NCBI GenBank assembly: GCA_010093605.1
Contig: MU004193.1
Location: forward strand, 751,520 to 815,519
DNA: 64,000 nt
From: Lophium mytilinum
Lineage: Eukaryota; Ascomycota; Dothideomycetes; Mytilinidiales; Mytilinidiaceae
Reading direction: 5' to 3'
Position numbers and translations under genes: made by a program. Below are positions 54,270 through 64,000 of the stretch, piece by piece. Position 1 is the first letter of the stretch. Every line of letters begins with the position of its first letter. The notes under the pieces are model-generated. The model was not told the origin of the DNA and did no database searches. It saw nothing but the letters and a program-made list of their open reading frames with translations.

Positions 54270-56803
54270 TGTTGTGGTAGGTTGAATTGCTGGCAGATAT
54301 ATTGGTAGCTTCGAACATCTGCGTGTTCCAGCGGCGCAAAAGAAATGGCAGGGCAGTTGGTAGCTGGTGGCTGGTCTACTATATGGTTAATCAAGTTAGA
54401 GTCGTGGTGAAGCGTAGGGCGGTGGTGAAGCACGACCTCCCACCAATTAAAACCAGCCAAAAAGACGCGCTGGACCCATGGTTTTCGTATCAGTTCACCA
54501 CTTCATAGCATCTTGCTGTAACCCTCTTCTCTGTCGATACACGAATACACTATGTTACAACAACAGGATAAAGTCAGTCAAGGTGGCCTAAAAAGTTTCC
54601 TACTTGACTAGAATGATGAGGTTCTATCTCGCGATGAATACGAAACCTGAAGTATCATCGACATGGAAAGCGCGTGGCGTAATAGCATACTGATACAACC
54701 TACCTTTGTGCGCTCCCTCCTCGCATCACGGCCTATTTCACAGCCTCATTAAATAGTACACGTTGGTCTACCTCTAATGGAGGTGTCCCAGCAGTCTGTT
54801 GAAACCTTCCATCACCTCTTCCCGGGACCCAAAGTCTGGAATACGATGAGACTTTCGCAGGCACTGCCAGAGGATGATATGCAAGCGCGTCGTAAACCCA
54901 GTGCCCAGAGGGAGGTGCATCATAGCCAAGATTTGACAGTTGCAGGGCCGATAGCGCACATCCAGCCTTACAGGTTCCAGGCCATCGAAGATTAACGGCG
55001 GGCGGTTTAGTGGAGATCGACGGCGTTTCGACGGCTAGAATGTCAAAGGTCGGGTCCTGGAGGATCGTTTCTCAAAGAGCGAAGTCATCCTGTTGATCAT
55101 TTTTCAACCAATCGCCAGTGTTATTCGCCTTTCTACGTCCTTTGAGAAGAGGGAGAGCGAAACGAGTTGCGAAGTCCGACGCATGTCCGACTTGAACATC
55201 AGGCCATCACGGCCTGAAATTGGGTTCTTCTGCCATCCTTCTATGGAGATTCGAAAGGGGCTGTGCGGAATATTTGGCGATGGATGAGTCGAAACATTCG
55301 GCGCATGGACTCCCGCTGGTTCCGTATGAGGCTTGCGCTGACGCGCGATTACCAGGTCGTGAGGTTACATGGAATCAGGACAGTCAGCGAGCTGGTCTCT
55401 GAATAGAGCTCTCGGACCGTAGTAGCCGGAGTCAAACGAATCGGAGAGACGACGTAGCGACTTCGTTCGTGGAAATAACAAAACTCCCTGGCACGCCGCG
55501 TGCGCATGTGAGATGCTGCAGAAATGCCTCACGAACATGACTGACTGGTAGAACTGAATGGAAGAGGAGGGCATTCGGAGCCTCCAGGAGTGCAAAATGC
55601 GGAAGTCCGTGAGGTTGCAGGGTTCCAAGTGCCCTTCTCTTCCTTTGGATCCTGGTGGTCAAATCGAAACATGCATCGCTGCTCCATCGTCGACGTCCAC
55701 AAATCCACTCGCATCTCGGACAAGCACCTGACGACCGGCCGGCGAGCTTTCTCGCGATCCCTGCGTGCATCGCAGGTAGGCTGAGTAGTCATCCATAAGG
55801 TAGGAGGCAGCAGTCCAGAAGTCAGCACCGGACTTAGTGAAGGTCGCGACGGGGTAAGATCAGCACCGCGTCCGCAAAACACCAAGGCCCGGCGATAGAG
55901 ACAGCTGTACGAGCAGCGTCATTACTGCGAAACGGCCTAAATTTAGGGTGCGACAGACTTTCGTGTGTTCGGAGGCTGCGTTTCGCTCGGCCGCAGCCGG
56001 CACGACGCCGCGCTTTGAGAAGGTCGTTGCGGCCCCCAGTGGTCGGGTATCAAGATCATGCGTTGAGGAATTTCTCGCAGTCCCTCCTTCAACAAGGAGC
56101 CGGGCTCGGAGGGCCAAGGGAGCCTTCGGAAGGCCGGCGCTGTCTGTATGAGGTGCCCAGGTGGCAGGTGGTGAGAGAGACGACGTGGACAGGGGGCGGT
56201 GCACGTCCTGGGCAGTAAAACGCCGCGCTCAGGGCTTCTGGGCTATTCTAATTGCAGATTACAGTACGAAACAGCAACGACAGTGCGCGTCCTGAGCCAG
56301 GGTCTGAACTGCTGCAGGTCATTTCTGGCGGCCTTTAAAAGAGCCCTGAGCCCGATGCCATGACGGCCAGCACACGAAAGCAACCCAATCTCTGTGTCCT
56401 TGGAACCTTAGCCCATTCACATTGCCCAAGTCAGCGGCTTGCTCTCCACCAATCACCCCTCCTGATCCCTGTGACTATTGTCAACTCGGCTTTACTGGTA
56501 CCTGTCTGGGCCCTCGGCCAACTTCAGTCACACCTCCAAGAAACAGAACGCGCGCTAGTTGGGTACGAGACAGCCTGCAGACGCTACATCATCGGACTTC
56601 CTCTGCTGCAGGCCCTATATCAACTACCTCGTCCTCCGCTGTTGCATTACTTCACTGGACCCCTTGAGCTTACGACACTGCACACCTACTCTTGAATAAA
56701 GCCCCGACACCCCCTAGAACTACAACTAAAGCATTCTCTATACCTCTTCAACCTAGAGACACTACCACCAGTTCCACATTCAACATCAATATCTACCATC
56801 ACG
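54270..56803. other. Long stretch without a recognised gene
   Basis: About 2.5 kb in which frames on both strands are short and overlapping. Minus-strand frames at 55,365-55,628 and 55,432-55,885 have coding-like base composition but no family resemblance; a decayed gene is possible. GTCAAGGTGGCC near 54,575 resembles the inner MITE motif. The last ~400 bases (CT-rich, CA-rich) look like a leader of the small gene at 56,804. Confidence 0.45.
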
Positions 56804-57016
56804 ATGTTCTCCTGTGTCAACTACGAGCGAGGATGCCGAGGCCGCTGCAACGCCGAAGGTGCCCGCTGTGATAGCTGCGTCACGCTCAACCTTCAGCAAA
56901 TCCGAAGCCCAAGCTCCTCCTCCATATCCTCTGTCTCTTCAACGTCCTCGGGCTATTCGGCTTTGACCTCTTCCTTCGCCTCGCTCTCGCAGTACAGCTC
57001 CGCGAAGGGCCGGTAG
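56804..57016 (+). CDS. Small Cys-rich protein, 70 residues
   Basis: A complete short frame with a strong start context (CATCACGATG). The first 30 residues hold five cysteines in MFSCVNYERGCRGRCNAEGA then RCDSCVTLNLQQI, in a C-x6-C-x3-C-x6-C-x2-C order that could bind one metal ion or form disulfides. The rest is a Ser-rich tail (SPSSSSISSVSSTSSGYSAL) ending in KGR. There is no signal peptide or membrane segment, so it is probably intracellular and not a secreted effector. The upstream CA- and CT-rich DNA looks like a fungal leader. I recall similar short Cys-rich/Ser-tail proteins in ascomycetes but can name no function. Confidence 0.65.
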   Translation: MFSCVNYERGCRGRCNAEGARCDSCVTLNLQQIRSPSSSSISSVSSTSSGYSALTSSFASLSQYSSAKGR

Positions 57017-60000
57017 CTGATTCCACGCAACCAATCACCATCCACCCACCACTTCAGATAAAGTCATTGGACAATGGACAGGAAGCTCACTTCGTCCTGC
57101 CATCACCACTCTGGACATTTACTACGACACCTCGTACCTCCCGAGACAACTCGCGCGGCCCGCCTCATTATTGGCCGGGCAAAGCCGGTTGATTTGCTTT
57201 TATCAATGCAGCGGAGCATGCACATGCACTGTACACACGGAGCTGCATCTATCTCTTCAGACCGACAGACGCATACGGCACGACGTACAGATTGAGGCGC
57301 AGAGCAACACATGCAGCATTTGCGGGAAAGTTCCGTCGGGCGTCACTCATCATTCATGTACCAATACCCTCTAGTTTTTGCAGCGATTTTTGAATTAGCG
57401 AATACACAAGCGCAGGCGCTGGGAAAGGAATTCCGAGTTTTGGCGTTAGTCGGCGTAGCTTCTACACTCGCAACATACTCAATATGATAATACCCACGTA
57501 CAAACTCCATCAATTGCAAACAGTAAAATCGCATACCGCCCTTCCCTCAGCAATCGTCCAGTACCACACCGCATACCCAAAATCGCATGCAGGCCGCAAC
57601 GCAGGTGCTCCCCCTGCCAGGCCTGTGTGACAGAAAACGTCCCCACTAGCGCCGCCCCCAGCAGCGTACCCCCAAACTCCAGATCCCCATGTATTTCCCA
57701 GATCCGCACAACCTCCCATTTCGCCAGTCCACCTATCATCGACTTCGCAGACTCGCGTCGCGGCCCGAGATCTTCGTCGCTGTTGCTTAAAACGACCGCC
57801 ATCCCGACCGCACTCCCGAGGCCTCTTCCCTGCTGCGATTCCTTCGTCCCCCTTCGTGCCATGGCGGTCAGGCTCATGATCGATGATAACGATGGGGTTC
57901 TGGCCAGATCGATCGATGGGAAAGCAGACAATCGGTCGCTCCAGACGCTGGCAGGGGGGGCACGAATAAGGGAGGGTCCCGGCGGTAAAAAGTGACACTG
58001 GCGCCCGCTGCGTGGTGTCGTCGGTGGCGCTCGAACGGGTGTGCTAGGGATGGGTGAAGCGAGCACATAGTGTTTAACCCAGTCCCTCGATATCGCGGGG
58101 CTCTTTAGCAGAGTTCGAATTGAGCTGGTGGCTGAGAGAAAAAGCACACGAACGCCAGGCAAGGGAAGGAGGGCGCGGAACGGTTCTACTCGCTTTGCTG
58201 CATGCACGTCCAGCACCTCAGCTGTTGAGTTGGGAGTCTGAAGCATGAGGACAGTTACCCAATGATGACGTGGTGGGGGGCCAGAGTTGCAGATACGAAC
58301 GCGCGCACCGCACATGTCCCCATCCGGCCATTCGCAGAAGCCATTCGCACGCCCCATGCGGCGTAGCGCTCACGATAGCCAGTAAGCTACCCCCGCCAAT
58401 ACTGTCGTTCGGCCTCCTTACGCACACATTCGGAGAGTTCCTTTTTCGCTTGATGTTTCTTTTTTGTCGAAGGCGCCGCTACATGCGTCCCAGTCAGACC
58501 CCATCTCCGTCTTTTTCCATAATACATACAAGGGTCTTAGCATTTATTGGGGTGAGTGGCATTCGCTGCGGAGCCACCAGCAAGCTCATGCGTTTTCCTG
58601 TTTTTCCCGCAGTTCGTATTGAGAGGAGGCTCATCGTGGGCTCGGGCACCAGGAGACCTGCATCTGCACGGGTAGATGCCCAGGTGCCGACAGCAGACGG
58701 TGCGAAGATGCCCGAGGGTACAAGGGTAACACGGAGACGACTCCGGTAAGCCCAGGAAACGCCATCAGAAAGCCTTTCATATTTACATGAGGGAGACGGC
58801 ATGTGCTGTGTCGGGCCTCGGGCAGGTGTAAGTTACCGGGAGCACTTCTAATTTCTCCAGGACTAACAGGACACCTAGAGATAGTTTCAAGTAGTTCTGT
58901 TACACGTGTGTCTAAGAGCTGTGTATTGTATGATAGACGCTTGCCCAAAAGGAATATGTGAGTTCATGTGATACCCACGTGACCTTCGCAGTAGGAGTGA
59001 ATTGTTTATGCCTTAGGCCCGAACCCCGAAACTTTTGCAATGTCTTCCAGTTCTTCCAGAATATAACAAATACTGAAGGAGCCCAACTCTTCAAATTCGT
59101 CTGATCTCACTCTGGCGGAATGGTGGTGTGGAGATCACGTGGTCTTCACCCACTACCTAAGTGAATCGTTCATACCTCATATCGTCCCTCTCGTAGAATG
59201 TTAAATTATTAGCATGATTCTAGCGTCTCTTATGATATTAGTTGAGCTGGAATCAGATGAATACTTCGTTTCTCAACCGGTGTTGGCCCCTTCCTGTGTA
59301 GCGGCTTACTCAGCACCCGTATATCCTGCCTTCTCGGCCTAGCTAGCTTCCTCACCTGAACCCCAATACAATACATTTTCTCTTCCTGCCTATTGAGCTC
59401 TCACACCGGCTCGCCCCAAGCTCGCAGCAGTTCCCGCTGCCGCACGTCCCCCCCAAATCCCCCAGCAAGATTTACGTAGCGTAGATTGGGTGGGTACTCC
59501 TAGTCTATATTCGTACAGTACGCGCATCTAGATATACAACCACTCGATCTTCGCTGTTGCTCTATCGATACCACTGTAAAAAGTGCCCTAGGTCGCATCT
59601 CTCCAATTGGTCAAATAGTAGTATAATTTCCACTACGTTGACCTTTACATTGTATTCGGAATTTTCAGAGCCTGTCGGGGTACCCCAAGGAGTTGCAAAG
59701 AACGTCCAAACTTATGTCTTGGTACGGTACGTTGGAGCCCCACGAACAGTGGCAGGAAGATTATACGGAGGTCTATGACAGGGCACTTTACCTCCTTTTC
59801 TGGGGATAATGACCGTCATTGTTCACATGAAGCTCATCCTGCTTAAGTTTCGGTAATTCGATTCGATCCGGTTCGGCTTGATGGCTGCTCTAGAACGTAA
59901 GAAATACTTTATCATTGACTATGCCGAAATATCTCCATTATTGAGTATGCCGAGCTATCTTTATCGTTACATATACCGAAATCGAGGCCGTTGATCGTCC

Positions 60001-60143
60001 CACCCCTCCTAGACTTCAACGCGAGAATTTTCTCTTCTTCCGATCCATTTCCTATTCTCCCATGTTTAGTCCTATACCCGGAACACCAAACCATTTTCCC
60101 AGACATGTATTCCGAAATGTGAGCACTTTTTTGTCCTAACACA
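57017..60143. other. Long stretch with one doubtful frame
   Basis: No confident gene. A minus-strand frame at 57,479-58,357 is open for 292 codons (MGRANGFCEWPDGDMCGARV), with a Ser/Pro/Arg-rich middle and a hydrophobic C-terminal part (GGTLLGAALVGTFSVTQA). It could be a real unrecognised gene or a long chance frame. 59,120-59,640 is poorer in GC. A partial MITE lies at 59,645-59,730. Confidence 0.4.
59645..59730 (-). mobile_element. MITE fragment, copy F
   Basis: About 85 bases corresponding to one end of the family: CGGGGTACCCCAAGGAGTTG followed by AACGTCCAAACTTATGTCTT and GGTACGGTAC. This matches the right half of copy A in the same orientation. The other half is missing or unrecognisable. 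Confidence 0.6.
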
Positions 60144-63100
60144 TTACCACCAGCTTCCCTTCCCCATCTTCTTTCTCTTTTTCTTCCTCCCCCGGGTCCT
60201 AGCGTGTTCTTTTCCTCCGCTAGCACTGCCTCCACCACGCGCCACGGGCTTTGGGTTATAGTTCGTATCGACCACGATACAGTCGTATTCGATTGAGTTT
60301 CTCCGATCTGGCAAAGCTGCTCTAGCTCGTCCAACTAGGGAGTCAGACACCGAAGGTGTGCACGAATTCGCGACACCCAGTGATGCGACACCAGGATCCA
60401 GGATTCGTGAGGGACACGCGACCGAAGAATCTCTGGGACGTGGGATTGAAGCGGCGGTTTCGGCGGTGCAAAGGGCGAGTGTCAGGCCCGGGGATGGCTG
60501 GGAGGTCGAAGCCGCCATCGGAACCACCTCAACGCAGCCCTCAGGGGACTCACCCCGGGCCCTCTTGCCTAGATTTTCGCGACGATGATGGATTTTCGAA
60601 GGGGCGTGGTTTCTGGTCTTGAGCTCCTTAGCTCTTTTCATACCATCTATAACTAGTGTCCGCCTGGTCTCCGGTGCCCAGCACTTACTCTGCCCTTCAT
60701 TAAAGACATGCGAGACAAAGCCGCTGGCCTTGGCCATAGTAGTCATAAGTGCAAGAAGTGCGGTGTCTCGTAGCAAGAAAGACCGGGGCGTTAAGATCTC
60801 GATCCCCGATGGATATTCTTTCTGTCGCTTGCTTTGGGTGTAGCGAAGTAGGGTGCCAGAATCAGGGCGTATAATTTTGCGGCGGTGCTTAGCCTTTCCA
60901 GCTAAAGCTTGCGGAAGAAGTGAGGTAACGAGGGACTTGCGGGCAATCGAATCTTGGTCTTTATCGTGGGAAATGAGGTCCTTACGAGACGCCAATTTCT
61001 GTCTCTTGTGCTGCCTTTCGCCCTCGGCCTCGAGAATGTGCGTGTTTGGCGATCGGCGGCGTTTGAGAGGATCTCGCTTCTGAGGCAGAGAGACTGGAGC
61101 TTCGTCTGATCTTAGTTCGCTATTGCTTCCCGTCTGCTGGCTTGCCTCGCCAGCACTAGTATCTTCGCGAGCCGAGACGTCGGGAGTCTGATTCAGCAAA
61201 TTGCCGTCACGTTCACGAACATCTCTAGCGTCAGGCATCCCATGAACGAGCCAGTGCCAGACCAAGAGGGGAGAATTCCAACGCTTAGGAGCAGTCCGAG
61301 AACCGTTGAAACTCTCCTTATCCATCGAATGCTCGTTCTTGTCGTGAGATTCAGTGTCGCCAGGAATCAGATTCTTTTGTCCTTGCATCTGAAAATGGTC
61401 ATCAGCTCCAGCGCTACTCTTGCTCTTGGGCCCTGCGACCTCCGATGTGTTCAGTCCTAAGGCCAAGTCGCAGTCTCCGCCCTCACACAGTTGCTGAGAT
61501 GGACGACGAGCAACGGCGTCGCCTTTAGGCTCGCTTGGCTGCAGAACCATGTCCCAGAAACTGGAAGTATTACGAGCTACTTCAATCGGCCGACTTTCAG
61601 ATAATCCAGTTTCTAGTACTATGCTTTTCGTTGGCTGGAAAGTACCATCCTGATTTGCTGGTATACTCTGCAATCGCCGATTCCCAGGGTTTGGCTCCCT
61701 CAGCAAATTGAGCTCCACGTCCTCTTTCTCGTGTGTCGAGATTGCACGAATTACTGGCGACGGATTTACTCGAGATGATGGAGATAAGGGTCTATAGCTC
61801 GTCGGGTCGATGACTCCTAGCTGTTTACTTGAGAGCTGATCGATATAGGGCGTTTCAATCGATGGCTTGTCGGATGAGAACGCTTCAGCGAGAGATTGAT
61901 CAATCAACGGTTCAGTGAGTACAGCCCTGTCAACTAGAGACTGAAGATGGGGAAGCTCTACGGGCAATGCTTCGGGGCGCAGTTCGCGATAGCGGTTGTA
62001 ATCAGCCCTTCGAACTACTGGAGCTGCACACACGTCCTCACAAGTGTACTCCGTACCTGGACCAACGGACAGGTTTACGTTCTGCACATGCTGGGGTGGA
62101 TACTCGCAGTAACGATTTCTATGGACACAATAGTTGCCTGGTATAGTCAATACGAAATAGTCTCTATTCAGATGACGGTTAATGCCTACAGTAGGGATTC
62201 TTTTCGCCACATTCAATTCTTTGTCGTTTGCAGGTTACGCAGCCCGTCTCTGAGCGAAAATACCAGGGCCCTTCTGTTTGAGCCTGCCCAGTTAGAAACT
62301 CTTCATTTTGAGACCCCTCGTCCAAAGTGGTGGGAACTGTATGGGATCCGTTTGTCCATGAACGGGCTGAACTAGGCGGACGAGTCATAGACTCCTTGCC
62401 CAGAGTGTGATCAGCTGGAGCCTGCTGGTTGATAGAGGTAAAAGCTGAAGACCGATCAACTGGTGGAACTTTCGAGGGCGAATGACTTGGAGTCATGAAG
62501 CTTGGCCCTCGGTAATTCAATGATGAATATGTGCGTTGGTGCTCCACTGGAGGTCGATACATCCGATCAGGGAAGTGCTGAGATGTGGACATTGAAGGCG
62601 GAAAATCAGGCGGAACGCTCACAGGCAATACTTGTGAGGCTGGAACGCTTGTTCGTGGAGACAAGGCTGATGGATGTGCTGCTAGGCGCTCTATTGTAGG
62701 CTGAGATGCTTTCTGATCCTGGACTGACGACCGACCAATCGAACGCTCATTGAGCCACGGCGGGGCTTGTACAGGTGTAGAAATGGAAGGTCGGCGATGT
62801 ATAAAATAGTAGGATGATGATAAAGGGCCCGAAAGGACTGATGGATCGTTTCGAGTGACGTTAGCTGTAGGTCCAGGGTTGATAGGTCTAAATTCCGAAG
62901 GCGGACACTCCAGTGGACACGCTCGGGCCTGAGCAAAGTTGATAGGTAGCAAGTTCACAGCTGGATCACTATGGTATGGTATGATCGGAGTTGGTGGAGT
63001 CGCAGGTGGCGGAGTCGGTAATGGAATGGCAGGGACGCGCGTTGAAGTCTGCTTATTAGGAGGCTGAATAGTTGGATTCAGACAACTTACCTGTCTCAAA

Positions 63101-63702
63101 GTCGAATTCGGAGTATGTAGAATTGGAGGTAGATGCATAGACATAGGTTGCGTTTCAGATGAGTTGCCTTGGGCGACATGAGGTAGGTGAGGACGTGCTG
63201 AGGTCGTTGTGACTGCGTTCGAACTGCCTAAGATCGCTTCAACTCGATGTGAGATGTTACAGTGGTCTTTTAATAAGGCATTCGGCGTAGGAAGTTCCAA
63301 TCGCGACCGTGCAACGGGTGCAAGCGGTGAAGGTGGCACACCACTCGAATTATTTCTAAGTGGATGAGACACTGGAACAGGCGGCGGCCTAAGGGAGCTG
63401 GTTGCTGTGACGGAGTCCTGGCTAGTGGTTGGCCAGAAGTCAACTGTAGATGGCCTCTGAGGAAGTCTGCCATTATGATATCTCAGCAGCTTTTCCACCG
63501 GTTTCTTGTCTTCATCGATCAAGACCCATCTCTGAGCGGCTGCATCGACTAAGGTCCGTGTCTGAGAGGCTGGCTTGCCGTATAGTGTTGACATATTACG
63601 CCTCTTGAGCCCATGGTGTTCCACTCGCCCCAAGAGCTCAGTCTGGGGAGAGTTCCGCTCGCCGGCGGTAAGGATGCCCCGATCTTCCAGATAGCTGGCC
63701 AT
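60144..63702 (-). CDS. Large protein with internal Zn2Cys6 cluster
   Basis: Two exons, 63,702-62,190 and 62,137-60,144, with a 52-base intron (GTAGGC donor, CAG acceptor), give 1,168 residues. Splicing restores a perfect zinc cluster across the junction: GCVTCKRQRIECGEKNPYC joined to NYCVHRNRYCEYP, with C-x2-C-x6-C-x6-C-x2-C-x6-C, at about residue 486-515. It would be a DNA-binding regulator. Unlike most fungal zinc-cluster proteins the cluster is mid-protein, and no middle homology region is recognised after it. The first 480 residues are Pro/Ser-rich and probably disordered, except a short ordered-looking N-terminal part (LLRYHNGRLPQRPSTVDFW). The C-terminal half is polar with basic runs and ends in RGRKKKRKKMGKGSWW, a strong nuclear-import signal. 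I chose the start at 63,702; MSTLYGK at 63,594 is an alternative. Confidence 0.78.
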
Positions 63703-63704
63703 GA

Positions 63705-63935
63705 TACAATGCCGTACCACAAATCTGTGTACAATGGTCTATCACTGCTGGGGGGTGCCCCTCTAGGCTTTCGAGTTTCAGACGCGATATGTTCATCAAG
63801 GCTGTGGGGATCGAATGGCCTTTTGGCTCCCTGCCCACTTGACCGCTAAGCTACTCCTGACGATGGTGTTGGGCGAGCAAGAGCCAGCTTCGAGCACTGC
63901 TATGTCGTGTACCCAGACCCGCTTTATCACTCCAG
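63705..63935 (+). mobile_element. Tc1-like MITE, copy D (abuts a start codon)
   Basis: About 230 bases: left end TACAATGCCGTACCACAAAT, inner CACTGCTGGGGGGTGCCCC and CGATGGTGTTGGGCGAGCAA, right end GTGTACCCAGACCCGCTTTA. It begins three bases upstream of the preferred start codon of the zinc-cluster gene, so it would supply that gene's 5' leader or core promoter. Confidence 0.7.
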
Positions 63936-63947
63936 GCAGCCGGAAGG

Positions 63948-64000
63948 TATGTGGTTTTAACAGCTGTGGGGATTAAACGGCCTCTTGACTCCCTACCCAC
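63948..64000 (+). mobile_element. Second MITE-like copy, cut by window end
   Basis: AGCTGTGGGGATTAAACGGC then CTCTTGACTCCCTACCCAC closely repeats AGGCTGTGGGGATCGAATGG and CTTTTGGCTCCCTGCCCAC found within copy D 140 bases earlier. A further copy therefore begins here and runs out of the window. Confidence 0.6.

Noticed and set aside
55365-55885. Overlapping minus-strand frames as a gene
   Set aside because: Three frames overlap with no plausible splice joining them and no family text.
57479-58357. 292-codon minus-strand frame as a confident gene
   Set aside because: It shows no recognisable domain, and several competing frames of similar composition overlap it; kept only as a doubtful frame in the region note.
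1-64000. CRISPR arrays, operons, prophage or bacterial-type defence systems
   Set aside because: Spliced genes and fungal families show this is eukaryotic nuclear DNA; the repeat arrays lack spacer structure.

Overview
The window is nuclear DNA of a filamentous ascomycete (Pezizomycotina). A Dothideomycete-like genome is my best guess, but the class is inferred and not proven. The grounds are introns of about 50-60 bases with GT...AG ends and CTRAY branch points, typical fungal families (Zn2Cys6 regulators, the fungal rhodopsin-like family, sconB/Met30, ATG17, BTB and F-box genes), and a sharp split between a gene-empty AT-rich block that looks like repeat-induced point mutation (RIP) and GC-balanced gene-bearing DNA.

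Layout. 1-9,990: RIP-degraded repeat DNA with no usable reading frame. 10,000-13,400: small repeats and a DUF7918-like gene region. 13,990-19,270: a divergent pair (rhodopsin-like membrane protein on minus, major-facilitator transporter with a His-rich tail on plus) bracketed by inverted arrays of a short motif. 19,800-26,230: three unassigned or F-box-like genes, an alpha-galactosidase relic and an AT-rich tandem duplication. 27,570-34,620: conserved housekeeping genes, namely sconB/MET30 (sulfur regulation), ATG17 (autophagy) and RIO1 (ribosome maturation). 35,200-38,600: two small unassigned genes and a decayed tandem repeat. 39,190-46,420: a Zn2Cys6 regulator, a 150-base satellite array with a tRNA-like insert, an unassigned basic protein and a protein kinase. 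46,790-53,150: a divergent sugar transporter and GH31 alpha-xylosidase pair. 53,470-57,020: a BTB protein, a long apparently empty stretch and a small Cys-rich protein. 60,140-63,700: a large protein with a mid-protein Zn2Cys6 cluster.

The genes do not form one pathway. The clearest functional unit is the transporter/alpha-xylosidase pair, which together would take up and trim xylose-bearing oligosaccharides. A second candidate unit is the rhodopsin-like/MFS pair.

The strongest unexplained signal is a family of ~230-base non-coding elements with ~27-base Tc1-like inverted ends (at least five near-full copies and two partial ones). Two copies sit inside introns, one abuts a start codon, and one straddles the edge of the RIP block with mutations on only one side. 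Other unusual structures are the inverted motif arrays at 13,990 and 18,965 and the nucleosome-length (150-base) satellite at 42,232. Exon joins were worked out by eye; total coding lengths were checked to be multiples of three where exact joins are given.
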